Below are positions 56,284 through 64,000 of a stretch of 64,000 nt of DNA, piece after piece. The notes under the pieces were generated by a model. That model was given only the letters and a program-made list of their open reading frames with translations, ran no database searches and was not told the DNA's origin. This stretch comes from Mycobacterium sp. Lineage in GTDB: Bacteria > Actinomycetota > Actinomycetes > Mycobacteriales > Mycobacteriaceae. Both the position numbers and the translations under genes were made by a program. The DNA lies in the NCBI GenBank assembly GCA_021732005.1, contig JAKFVT010000024.1, positions 62,001 to 126,000 on the forward strand, in the 5' to 3' direction. Numbering within the stretch: the stretch's first letter is position 1; each line of letters starts with the position of its first letter.

Positions 56284-57500
56284 GCGGACACCGCCGCAGA
56301 TCGACGCTGCAGAGCCACCGAGACGCTCAGCACCACCAGCCCGACGACCGCCAGCGCCGCACCCGCGGCAGCCGGTGCGGTGTAGCCATACCCCGCGGCG
56401 ATCACCAGCCCGCCGATCCACGCCCCCGACGCGTTGGCGATGTTCAAGGCCGAATGATTCAGCGCGGCCGCCAGCGTCTGCGCCTCGGCGGCGACATCCA
56501 TCAGCCGGGTTTGCAGCGCGGGCGCGATCGCTGCTCCGCTGGCACCGATGCCGAACAGCAACACCATTGCGGTGAACGGGTTGTGTGCGCCTGCTACGAA
56601 AGCCGCGAGCACCAGAGCAAGCGCCGTCATCGACACATACAGTCCGCGGATCACCGACCGGTCGGCCATCCGGCCGCCGGCCAGATTTCCGACCACCATG
56701 CCGGCACCGAAAACCATCAGCCCCAAAGGAACCCACGAGCGGGAGACACCGGTGACGTCAGTCAGCGTGGTTGCGATGTAGGTGTAGACGGCGAACATGC
56801 CACCGAAGCCCACCATGCCGATCGCCAGCGCCAACCAGACCTGCGGTCGTCGCAGCGCACCGAGTTCGGCCCGGGGGCTGGTGCTGCTGGTCGCGGCCAG
56901 GTCGGGAAGCCACATCCAGATCGCAGCCAACGTCACCAGTCCGATCCCGACGACGAGTGCGAAAGCACTTCGCCAGCCGAGCAACTGGCCGAGCCAGGAC
57001 GCCAGCGGCACTCCGATCACGGTCGCCACGGTCAGACCGGTCATCACTTGCGCGACCGCCTTGGCCCGCCGCTCGGGCCCGAGCAATTGCGCAGCCACCA
57101 GTGCCGCGACACCGAAGAATGCGCCGTGCGGAAGGCCCGCGAGGAAGCGGGCGGCGATCAGGACTCCGTAGCTGGGCGCCAGCACGGTCAGCACGTTGCC
57201 GACGGCGAACAACGCCATCAGGGTCATCAATACGACCTTGCGATTGAATTTCGCGGTCAGCGCGGCGATGACCGGCGCACCGACCACGACGCCGAGCGCG
57301 TAGGCGGAAATGATGTGGCCCGCGGTCGGTTCGGAGATCCGCAGGCCGCCGGCGATCTCGGGCAGCAGGCCCATCGCGACGAATTCGTTGGTGCCGATGC
57401 CAAAGGCACCGAGAGCCAGGGCAAGAATGCCCAGCCCGGTCCTGGTCGGGCAGAGCGCGGGAGATGCCGCCGGTGCGGCGGGTCGGAGCGTGAGGGTCAC
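56280..57500 (-). CDS. MFS efflux transporter (arabinose/drug-efflux type)
   Basis: This 406-residue 12-TM MFS carrier of the DHA1 type has GIGTNEFVAMGLLPEIA in TM1, the loop 2-3 region AALTAKFNRKVVLM, the GxxxGPxxG-like antiporter region around QVMTGLTVATVIGVPLASWLGQ, and symmetry in the second half. The GTG at 57500 gives a natural short N-terminus, although the ribosome-binding site is weak. It is divergent from the ROK regulator, which may control it. Confidence 0.85.
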   Translation of the reverse strand: MTLTLRPAAPAASPALCPTRTGLGILALALGAFGIGTNEFVAMGLLPEIAGGLRISEPTAGHIISAYALGVVVGAPVIAALTAKFNRKVVLMTLMALFAVGNVLTVLAPSYGVLIAARFLAGLPHGAFFGVAALVAAQLLGPERRAKAVAQVMTGLTVATVIGVPLASWLGQLLGWRSAFALVVGIGLVTLAAIWMWLPDLAATSSTSPRAELGALRRPQVWLALAIGMVGFGGMFAVYTYIATTLTDVTGVSRSWVPLGLMVFGAGMVVGNLAGGRMADRSVIRGLYVSMTALALVLAAFVAGAHNPFTAMVLLFGIGASGAAIAPALQTRLMDVAAEAQTLAAALNHSALNIANASGAWIGGLVIAAGYGYTAPAAAGAALAVVGLVVLSVSVALQRRSAAVSA

Positions 57501-57655
57501 GGGTGCTATCGACTTTCTGTGCGGTGGCGGATGCTGCCGCGATGCAGCGCTCGGTCCCTGTCCCCCGACCCTACCGCCACTTAAACCACACAACCAACCG
57601 ACTTTTGTCTAAATATGGCCAAAGTGATGGGTGTCTCTATTGCTTTGCCTCACCA

Positions 57656-57672
57656 ATTGATCTTGGTTCAAT
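57656..57672. promoter_or_regulatory. Candidate ROK operator
   Basis: ATTGA-TCTTGGT-TCAAT is a perfect 5-bp inverted repeat 7 bp before the ROK start, in the AT-rich part of the 178-bp divergent spacer with the MFS gene. It resembles the TTG/CAA half-sites of known ROK repressors. Confidence 0.4.
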
Positions 57673-57678
57673 GGAAAG

Positions 57679-58857
57679 GTGCCGGTAACCAGGCGTTCCG
57701 CTGCCCCCGCAACAACGGGGGACGTTTTCGCGCTGATACGTACCGGTACCGCCGCCACCCGAACCGAGGTCCGGGAGCTGACCGGCCTGTCCAGGACGGC
57801 TGTCGGCAGCCGCATCGCCGCCCTGGCCCGCCGCGGGCTGGTCTCCGAAGGCGAGGAGGGGCCGTCGACCGGTGGTCGTCCACCGGCGCTGGTGCGGTTC
57901 AACACCGAAGCCGGTGTGGTCCTGTCGGCCGCCGTCGGCCGCAGCCGCACCCGGCTCGCGGTGTGCAACCTGGCCGGCGACATCCACGCCCTGGCCGATA
58001 TGGACTCCGAGATCCGCATCGGCCCCGATGATCTGATGCCCGACCTGGTCAAGCGCCTGGAGGTCCTGCTCGACGAGAGCGGCCGGCCCGCGGGTGATGT
58101 GCTCGGCGTCGGGGTGTCGCTACCCGGCACGGTCGACCAGCAGCGCGGCTGCAGCCTGGCGTCTCCGGTGATGAGCGGTTGGGACGGCGTTCCGTTGGAG
58201 CCGTACTTCCGGAAGCTGACGGCGGCGCCGATCGTGCTCGACAACGACACCAACGTCCAGGCGCTCTCGGAGCGCCGCGGACCGCTGAGAATTCACGACG
58301 ATCTGCTGCTGATCAAGGCGTCCACCGGCCTCGGCGCGGGGATCGTGTGCGGCGGGGTACTCCAGCGCGGCGCTGTGGGCGCGGCCGGCGAGTTCGGCCA
58401 CAACAAGACCGCCGCGGCCGCGGGCATACCGTGCCGCTGCGGCGACACCGGTTGCCTGGAGGCGATCGCCGGTGGATGGGCATTGGTACGCATGCTGCAG
58501 GAGCAGGGCCGGCCGGTCCACCACATTCGCGACGTCGTCGAACTGGCCAACCACGGCGACGGCGAGGCGCGCCGGCTGCTGCGCGAAAGTGGCCGCCACG
58601 TGGGTGAGGTGATCGCCGCCGCGGTGAACCTGCTCAACCCCGAGGTTCTCGTCGTCGGCGGCGACATGTCGGGCGCGTACGACGTCTTCGTCGCCGGGCT
58701 GCGAGAAACGTTGTACGGCAACGCAACTGCATTGGCTACCCGACACCTTCAGGTCGTCCCGTCGACGTACGGCGACAGGGCAGGCAACATCGGCAGCGCG
58801 ATGCTGGTCTTGGAAAAGATCCTGTCCCCCAGCGCCATCGACGCATCGCTGCGCTGA
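57679..58857 (+). CDS. ROK-family transcriptional regulator
   Basis: This 392-residue protein has an N-terminal winged helix (ATRTEVRELTGLSRTAVGSR) fused to a ROK sugar-kinase-like domain with the ATP/sugar fold motif GVGVSLPGTVD, GEFGHNKTA and the Cys-rich Zn site CRCGDTGCLE. It probably represses sugar-related or efflux genes. GTG start at 57679. It faces the MFS pump. Confidence 0.9.
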   Translation: MPVTRRSAAPATTGDVFALIRTGTAATRTEVRELTGLSRTAVGSRIAALARRGLVSEGEEGPSTGGRPPALVRFNTEAGVVLSAAVGRSRTRLAVCNLAGDIHALADMDSEIRIGPDDLMPDLVKRLEVLLDESGRPAGDVLGVGVSLPGTVDQQRGCSLASPVMSGWDGVPLEPYFRKLTAAPIVLDNDTNVQALSERRGPLRIHDDLLLIKASTGLGAGIVCGGVLQRGAVGAAGEFGHNKTAAAAGIPCRCGDTGCLEAIAGGWALVRMLQEQGRPVHHIRDVVELANHGDGEARRLLRESGRHVGEVIAAAVNLLNPEVLVVGGDMSGAYDVFVAGLRETLYGNATALATRHLQVVPSTYGDRAGNIGSAMLVLEKILSPSAIDASLR

Positions 58858-58883
58858 CGAGAGCTGGGCAACCCGACCCTGAC

Positions 58884-59189
58884 CTACTCGGGCAGCCGCA
58901 GCTCGGGCTTCTCGACCTCTTCGATGTTGACGTCCTTGAACGTGATCACCCGGACCTGCTTGACGAACCGGGCGGGGCGGTACATGTCCCACACCCACGC
59001 ATCGGACAGGCGCAACTCGAAGTAGACCTCACCATCGGTGTTGCGCGGCACCAGTTCCACGCTGTTGGCCAGGTAGAAGCGGCGCTCGGTCTCCACGACG
59101 TAGCTGAACTGCCCCACGATGTCCTTGTATTCGCGGTACAGCGAGAGCTCCATCTCGGTCTCGTATTTTTCGAGATCTTCGGCACTCAT
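58884..59189 (-). CDS. DUF2469 protein (Rv2901c-like)
   Basis: This 101-residue actinobacterial protein starts SAEDLEKYETEMELSLYREY and is highly conserved in place next to rnhB and lepB. A mixed alpha/beta sequence with no known catalytic motif is seen. The rnhB stop codon is 47 bp upstream. Confidence 0.92.
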   Translation of the reverse strand: MSAEDLEKYETEMELSLYREYKDIVGQFSYVVETERRFYLANSVELVPRNTDGEVYFELRLSDAWVWDMYRPARFVKQVRVITFKDVNIEEVEKPELRLPE

Positions 59190-59236
59190 CGGTTCAGCTG
59201 TCCTCTTTGTCTTGTCGTGGTGCTATCCATCTTGAC

Positions 59237-59965
59237 TCACAGCTGATCCTCGCGTGCGACTGGCACCTGATCACCGCACCGCGGTGGTGGGCACTCCATC
59301 ACCATCTCCGTACCACCGGCACGTGCCACCCGCCGGACATTGATGTAGGAAAACCGGTGCTGACGGCACGGGCCGAGGTTGGTCAGCGCCGCGCTGTGCG
59401 CCGGGGTGCTGTACCCCTTGTGGTCGGCGAAACCGTAGCCCGGGTGTTCGTCGTCCATTGCCACCATCAGCCGATCGCGGCTGACCTTCGCCAGCACACT
59501 GGCCGCGGCGATACACGCCGCCGCGGCATCCCCGCCGATCACCGGCAACGACGGCATCGGCAGCCCCGGCACCCGGAACCCGTCGGACAGCACATACCCG
59601 GGCCGGACCGACAGGCCCGCCACCGCGCGACGCATCCCCTCGATGTTGGCCACGTGCACACCGCGGCGGTCGACTTCGGGCGCCGGGATGAACACCACGT
59701 GGTAGGCCAGCGCGTAGCGGCGGATCAGCGGGAACAGTTCCTCGCGCGCCTTCTCGGTGAGCTTCTTGGAGTCGTCGAGCGCCGACAGGCTCTCCATCCG
59801 GTTCGGCCCCAGTACACAGGCCGCCACCACGAGCGGGCCAGCGCACGCGCCCCGGCCGACTTCATCGACCCCGGCGACCGGCCCCAAACCGCTTCGGTAC
59901 AAAGCGGATTCGAGGGTGCGCAGTCCCGAGGATTTGCGGATCACCGTCCGCGGCGGCCACGTCAT
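59237..59965 (-). CDS. rnhB: Ribonuclease HII
   Basis: This 242-residue RNase HII removes ribonucleotides and RNA primers from DNA. Active-site Asp and Glu are in [15 protein letters not shown], with the later Asp in ILSDGF-type segment [10 protein letters not shown] and Asp in [15 protein letters not shown] at 59965 ([14 protein letters not shown]) is chosen; a GTG three codons earlier (59974), close to the lepB stop, is also possible. Confidence 0.94.
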   Translation of the reverse strand: MTWPPRTVIRKSSGLRTLESALYRSGLGPVAGVDEVGRGACAGPLVVAACVLGPNRMESLSALDDSKKLTEKAREELFPLIRRYALAYHVVFIPAPEVDRRGVHVANIEGMRRAVAGLSVRPGYVLSDGFRVPGLPMPSLPVIGGDAAAACIAAASVLAKVSRDRLMVAMDDEHPGYGFADHKGYSTPAHSAALTNLGPCRQHRFSYINVRRVARAGGTEMVMECPPPRCGDQVPVAREDQL

Positions 59966-59976
59966 CGCCGGCACGG

Positions 59977-60810
59977 TCAGCCCTGCTGCGGGTTGACCGA
60001 GGACACACCACCCCAGCGCGACGGCGGCCACGCGATGAACCGGGCCTTGCCGATGACGTTGCTCACCGGCACGGTGCCGGCCATGGGATCACCCGTGCAC
60101 AGGATGCCCTTCTGGGCGTCGGCAGGTGTGCTGGTGCAGTGGGCGCGCGAATCGGCCGAATGCGTGCGGTTGTCGCCCATCACCCACAGCCGGCCCTCGG
60201 GCACCTTGACCGGACCGAACTCATTGCCCAAACACGGATAGACGGCCGGGTCGGCCATCATCGTCTGCGCGTTGAGGTAGGGCTCGGTGAGCAGCTTGCC
60301 GTCGACGGTCAGCCCGGTGTCGGCACGGCATTGCACCGTCTGGCCTCCGGTGGCGATGACCCGCTTGACCAAGTCGTTCTCGTCGGGCGGTACGAAACCG
60401 ACCACCGACAGGGCGTTCTCGATGTAGCGGACCGCGGTGTTGGTGGACCGGATGGATTTGTATCCGACGTTCCAGTTCGGCGGGCCTTTGAAGACGATGA
60501 CGTCACCGGGCCGCGGATCCCCGAACCGGTAAGTGACCTTGTCGACCATGATCCGGTCGCCGACGCAGCCGGCGCAGCCGTGCAGGGTGGGTTCCATCGA
60601 TTCCGACGGAATCAGGTACGGACGCGCGATGAACGTCAGCATCACGTAGTACAGGACTATGGCGATGGCAACGAGGATCGCGCCTTCGCGCAGCGCGGAC
60701 TTCTTCTTTTCCCCGGTCTCCGGGGCCGCGTCGGCGGGACTGTCGTCCGCCCCGTCCGTCGCGGTGAGGTTGTCCGGCGTGGAGTCGTTCGAGCCCGTGT
60801 TGTCGGTCAC
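59977..60810 (-). CDS. lepB: Signal peptidase I
   Basis: This 277-residue type I signal peptidase has an acidic cytoplasmic N-terminus, one membrane helix ([19 protein letters not shown]), nucleophile Ser in PSESMEPTL and general-base Lys in NDLVKRVIA, then [17 protein letters not shown] start at 60810. It cleaves Sec and Tat leaders outside the membrane. Part of the rplS-lepB-rnhB block. Confidence 0.95.
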   Translation of the reverse strand: MTDNTGSNDSTPDNLTATDGADDSPADAAPETGEKKKSALREGAILVAIAIVLYYVMLTFIARPYLIPSESMEPTLHGCAGCVGDRIMVDKVTYRFGDPRPGDVIVFKGPPNWNVGYKSIRSTNTAVRYIENALSVVGFVPPDENDLVKRVIATGGQTVQCRADTGLTVDGKLLTEPYLNAQTMMADPAVYPCLGNEFGPVKVPEGRLWVMGDNRTHSADSRAHCTSTPADAQKGILCTGDPMAGTVPVSNVIGKARFIAWPPSRWGGVSSVNPQQG

Positions 60811-60864
60811 GTCGTCAGCGTAGTCAGACCGGCTGACCGGTCAGTGACTCCAACACGTCGAAGC

Positions 60865-61206
60865 TCAGCGCTTCTCCTTGATCTTGGCCTTCTTGCCCCG
60901 CAGCTCGCGCAGGTAGTACAGCTTGGCGCGCCGCACGTCACCGCGGGTCAGCACCTCGATGTGGTCGATGTTGGGCGAATGCACCGGGAAGGTGCGCTCG
61001 ACACCGACGCCGTAGCTTTCCTTGCGCACGGTGAAGGTCTCGCGAATGCCACCGCCCGAACGACGGAGCACAACACCCTTGAAGACCTGAACGCGCTGCT
61101 TGTTGCCCTCGATGACCTTCACGTGGACATTGATGGTGTCCCCGGGGCTGAAGGTCGGGATGTCGTCGCGCAGCGACGCCTGGTCGACGAAGTCCAGCGT
61201 GTTCAT
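60865..61206 (-). CDS. rplS: 50S ribosomal protein L19
   Basis: This 113-residue L19 starts at ATG 61206 ([13 protein letters not shown]). [35 protein letters not shown] and the C-terminus [20 protein letters not shown] are diagnostic. It is first in the leftward rplS-lepB-rnhB block. Confidence 0.97.
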   Translation of the reverse strand: MNTLDFVDQASLRDDIPTFSPGDTINVHVKVIEGNKQRVQVFKGVVLRRSGGGIRETFTVRKESYGVGVERTFPVHSPNIDHIEVLTRGDVRRAKLYYLRELRGKKAKIKEKR

Positions 61207-61516
61207 CGGTGACACTTCCTTGCGGTTCGCGGCGCAGCCACCTGCCTGCGCGGAAAGCGCTGGCGATCGCCGGGCCGATGGATTCGGGCACGTGATGTTT
61301 GGCGCAGCAGGCGGAAAAGTCCCAGCCCGCGCGGCAACTGCTCAATTGTGCCAGATGCACCGCGAGCAGCGAAATCGCGCGACCCGCCGAGGCGCCGCTG
61401 ATCTGTCGACAAGCTAAACGCGCGGTGTAGAAAAGGTACCGTTAACCTGGTCTAAGGTCGGGCGGCAACGCGGCACCCCGGATCTCAGCGTTCTACCGGT
61501 TCCCGAGGAGATGGAC
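61207..61516. other. Divergent rplS / lppW intergenic region
   Basis: This 310-bp spacer contains the two promoters. The lppW-proximal 90 bp are the most AT-rich, with GGTACCGTTAACC and GTCTAAGGT near 61434-61457. No gene or clear operator was recognised. Confidence 0.5.
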
Positions 61517-62449
61517 ATGCGACGGCATCTGTCGATGCTGGTCACCGGCAGCGCGGCGGCAGTGATCGGCGTGCTGGTGGCCGCCTCGTCAGCTCAGGTG
61601 AACGCCGGCCCGAGCGACGTAGGGGCTCGCCCGGTGAACCTGCTGTCTGTCGACCCGAACGGCATCGCGCAGGCTCCCGCCCTCGGCCCGTTGCCCGACG
61701 CGCCGCCGGATGCCTCGACCGGCCTCGACCTGCGCGCCAAAGAAGCCGCGTCGGAGGCCGCGCAGGACGGCGCCGACATCAGCTTCACCCTGCTCGACCG
61801 CACCACCGGACGGATCCTCAAGGGCGGTGACGACGCTCCCTTCCCGGTCGCATCGGTGAGCAAACTGTTCATCGCCGACGATCTGCTGCTGCAGGTGGCC
61901 AAGGGGCAGCGCCAGCTCACCCCGGCAGAGCAGCAGTCCTTCGACGTCATGCTGCGGTCCTCCGACGACAGCGCCGCCGAAGTGTTCTGGGGCGAGGGCG
62001 GCGGCAACGCGATCATCAGCAGGGTGACCGCGCGATACGGGCTCACCTCGACCAGCGCGCCATACGACGGCAACTGGTGGAACACCATGAGCACCACCGC
62101 CGACCTGGTTCGGTACTACGACATGCTGCTCGATGGTGCGGGCGGCCTGCCCGCCTCGCAGGCCGCGGTCATCCTCGGCGACCTCTCGGCGTCCACCCCC
62201 ACCGGCGTCGACGGCTACCCGCAGCGGTTCGGCATCCCAGACGGGCTGTTCGCCGAACCCGTTGCGGTCAAACAAGGTTGGATGTGCTGCTGGAACGGCG
62301 GCAACTGGCTGCACATGTCCACCGGGGTGATCGGACCGGACCGGCGCTTCGTGCTGGCCATGGCCTCACTGCAGCCGGTCGACGATGCGACCGCGCGCAA
62401 CACGATGACCCAAGCCGTCAAGACGATGTTCCCCGACGGCCGGATCTGA
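61517..62449 (+). CDS. lppW: LppW-like beta-lactamase-fold serine hydrolase
   Basis: This 310-residue exported protein has a signal peptide (MRRHLSMLVTGSAAAVIGVL); there is no lipobox Cys, so unlike Mtb LppW it looks secreted or membrane-anchored. The fold has SxxK-like ASVSKLF, an SDDSA motif in the SDN position and KQGWMCC in the KTG position. Its activity is unproven. ATG 61517 is 6 bp after GAGGAG; the in-frame ATG at 61511 overlaps that box. Confidence 0.88.
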   Translation: MRRHLSMLVTGSAAAVIGVLVAASSAQVNAGPSDVGARPVNLLSVDPNGIAQAPALGPLPDAPPDASTGLDLRAKEAASEAAQDGADISFTLLDRTTGRILKGGDDAPFPVASVSKLFIADDLLLQVAKGQRQLTPAEQQSFDVMLRSSDDSAAEVFWGEGGGNAIISRVTARYGLTSTSAPYDGNWWNTMSTTADLVRYYDMLLDGAGGLPASQAAVILGDLSASTPTGVDGYPQRFGIPDGLFAEPVAVKQGWMCCWNGGNWLHMSTGVIGPDRRFVLAMASLQPVDDATARNTMTQAVKTMFPDGRI

Positions 62450-62462
62450 CTCCGCACGGCTG

Positions 62463-64000
62463 TCAACGACGCGGCGGTCCCGGCGGCGGCTGACGGAATT
62501 CGGCGCGAGCCCGGAACGGCCGGGTCGGTTCATTGCCCACGGTCGCTGCCACCGCAGTCGTGTTCGCCATCGGACTGGCGAGCCGCGTCGTCGGCGCGGT
62601 CGGGCTGGCGGCGCGCCGCGGACCGAGCACCAGCGGACGGGTGGCCTGGGCGCTCTCATCGTCGTTCTGTTCGAGCACCCTGCGGGCGATCCGCTCGATC
62701 GCGCCCTGCACCTGCATGCGGTCGGGCCGGCCGTCGAACGCTGGCGAACGGGTGAGAGTGTCGGTAATCCAGCTCGCCAGCATGTTGCGGGCATGGTTCA
62801 CTTCCGCGGCGCCGGCTGGGGTGAGCCACAGCTGATCGCCGCTGCGCTGGGCGTAGCCGTTCGCGACCAGCCGGTCGAACGTCGGCTCCAGGATCTCGAC
62901 CGGCACCCGGTGGTGGGCGGCCACGGCGCTGAGGTCCGCCGTGCCGGCCACCTGCGCATGCCGGTAAATCCGCAACGCGGCCCACATCAACGGAACGTCG
63001 AGGCGGGTGCCGCCCGCTCGAGCCAGTGCCGGTAGGTGCTGGCCGCGACTCTCCCGCAGCAGTCGACTGACCGCGACCTCCAGCACTTTCTCGGCCGGTT
63101 CGGTGGTCGGCATGCCGAAGCCCTCGCCGAGGTCGGTGCTGCCGGTGGCGGCCGCGTCGCGCAGTGGCACCTGCTTGAGGAACAGCGCCAGTACGAACCC
63201 GACGATCGCGACCGGCGCCGCGAACAGGAAGACCTTGCTCAGCGACTCGGCGTAGGCGTCGACGATCGGCGCGGCCGCTGCGGGCGACAGCTTGTGCAGC
63301 GCCTGCGGTGACTGCGCGACGTCGGGCGGGGCACCGCTGGCCGCCAGGGCCGCCGGCAACCGGTCGGCCAGGAAGTTACTGAACAGTGAGCCGAAGATCG
63401 CGGCGCCGAACGAACTGCCGATGGTGCGGAAGAACGTCACTCCCGAGGTGGCCACGCCCAGGTCGGTGAAGTCGACGGTGTTCTGCACGGTCAAGATCAG
63501 GACCTGCATGCTCAGCCCGATTCCGGCGCCGAGGATCAGCAGGTCCAGCGACTGCACGAGCGTCGAGGTGTGCGCGTCCATCAGCGACAGCAGGATGAAC
63601 CCGACGGCCATGGTCGCGGTGCCCACTATCGGGAAGATCTTGTAGCGTCCGGTGCGACCGACGATGACACCACTGGTCAGCGAGGTGGCCAGCAGACCGG
63701 CGACCATCGGCAGGGTGTGCAGGCCGGACACGGTGGCCGACACCCCGTCGACGAACTGCATGTAGGTCGGCAGGAACGTCAGCGCTCCGAGCATCGCGAA
63801 TCCGACGACGAACGACAGCACGCAGCACACCGTGAACACCGGGTCGGCGAACAGCCTGATCGGCAGAATCGGTTCGGCAGCCCGCTTTTCGACGAACACG
63901 AAGGCCACCAGGATCGCCACCGAGCCGACGAACAGGCCGATGATCGTCGGCGATCCCCACGGATAGGTGGTGCCACCCCAGCTGGTGGCCAGGGTCAGAC
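62463..64000 (-). CDS. DHA2-type MFS pump with C-terminal winged-helix-like domain (5' part outside window)
   Basis: The frame is open to the window edge and continues upstream, so the N-terminal half is missing. The visible part has hydrophobic helices of a 14-TM EmrB/QacA type carrier (PTIIGLFVGSV, ILPIRLFADPVFTVCC, FLPTYMQFVDGVSA, TVQNTVDFTDLGVATSG). After the last helix a cytoplasmic tail of about 200 residues follows; its middle (DLSAVAAHHRVPVEILEP, LVANGYAQRSGDQLWLTPAG) reads like a MarR-type winged helix. The last 60 residues are Arg/Pro/Ala-rich and likely disordered. Confidence 0.88.
   Translation of the reverse strand, partial: LTLATSWGGTTYPWGSPTIIGLFVGSVAILVAFVFVEKRAAEPILPIRLFADPVFTVCCVLSFVVGFAMLGALTFLPTYMQFVDGVSATVSGLHTLPMVAGLLATSLTSGVIVGRTGRYKIFPIVGTATMAVGFILLSLMDAHTSTLVQSLDLLILGAGIGLSMQVLILTVQNTVDFTDLGVATSGVTFFRTIGSSFGAAIFGSLFSNFLADRLPAALAASGAPPDVAQSPQALHKLSPAAAAPIVDAYAESLSKVFLFAAPVAIVGFVLALFLKQVPLRDAAATGSTDLGEGFGMPTTEPAEKVLEVAVSRLLRESRGQHLPALARAGGTRLDVPLMWAALRIYRHAQVAGTADLSAVAAHHRVPVEILEPTFDRLVANGYAQRSGDQLWLTPAGAAEVNHARNMLASWITDTLTRSPAFDGRPDRMQVQGAIERIARRVLEQNDDESAQATRPLVLGPRRAASPTAPTTRLASPMANTTAVAATVGNEPTRPFRARAEFRQPPPGPPRR

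Overview
The window is high-GC DNA from a mycobacterium, most likely a rapid-growing Mycolicibacterium-type species. From memory, the gene order follows the M. tuberculosis segment Rv2857c to Rv2905: SDR-aldC-amidotransferase-glnA4, mapB, the Rv2864c penicillin-binding lipoprotein, Rv2867c, ispG-rip1-dxr, mpt83/mpt70, rlmN, cdsA-frr-pyrH, Rv2887, amiC, tsf-rpsB, Rv2891, xerC, viuB, dprA-comM-yraN, Rv2901c, rnhB-lepB-rplS and lppW. Lineage-specific cargo is inserted between these blocks. No tRNA, rRNA, CRISPR array or insertion sequence was found. All names rest on reading the translations; no database search was run.

Layout. (1) 38-6832: a gamma-glutamylation amine-catabolism operon (glnA4, gamma-Glu-amide hydrolase, aldehyde dehydrogenase, SDR, FadR-type GntR regulator) divergent from an APC permease. 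The SDR, in place of the Puu-type amine oxidase, points to an amino alcohol such as ethanolamine. (2) 6954-10599: asnO-ngg for the osmolyte N-acetylglutaminylglutamine amide, with a SigF-like promoter. (3) 10602-14943: a leftward run DUF1707-map-cobQ-lipoprotein-hydrolase-like. (4) 14987-20231: Rieske protein, nitronate monooxygenase, a small unknown gene, a PBP lipoprotein, a GH16 enzyme and a wrecked GH16-type pseudogene. (5) 20390-32217: core isoprenoid, protease, fasciclin, photolyase, rRNA methylase, phospholipid and nucleotide genes.

(6) 32257-33406: a SAM methyltransferase resembling Rv0560c lies head-to-head with a MarR regulator resembling Rv2887, sharing two palindromes. (7) 33448-39439: a leftward operon of two FtsX-type ABC permeases, ATPase, APC permease and copper amine oxidase, with paired inverted repeats at its promoter. 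(8) 39539-46477: amiC, tsf-rpsB, M23-type protein, secreted protein, selO, xerC. (9) 46556-51427: a tiny Cys-rich protein, a CstR-like two-Cys repressor facing an MmpS-MmpL exporter across a perfect operator-like palindrome, then viuB. (10) 51521-64000: dprA-comM-yraN, HAD phosphatase, a coupled MFS / 42-aa ORF / unknown-protein cluster, ROK regulator, rnhB-lepB-rplS, lppW and the end of a DHA2-type MFS pump fused to a winged-helix-like domain.

The best candidates for undescribed biology are three regulator/effector pairs whose operators can be seen (MarR-methyltransferase, CstR-like-MmpS/L, and the amine-oxidase/ABC operon), plus the self-contained gamma-glutamyl amino-alcohol pathway.
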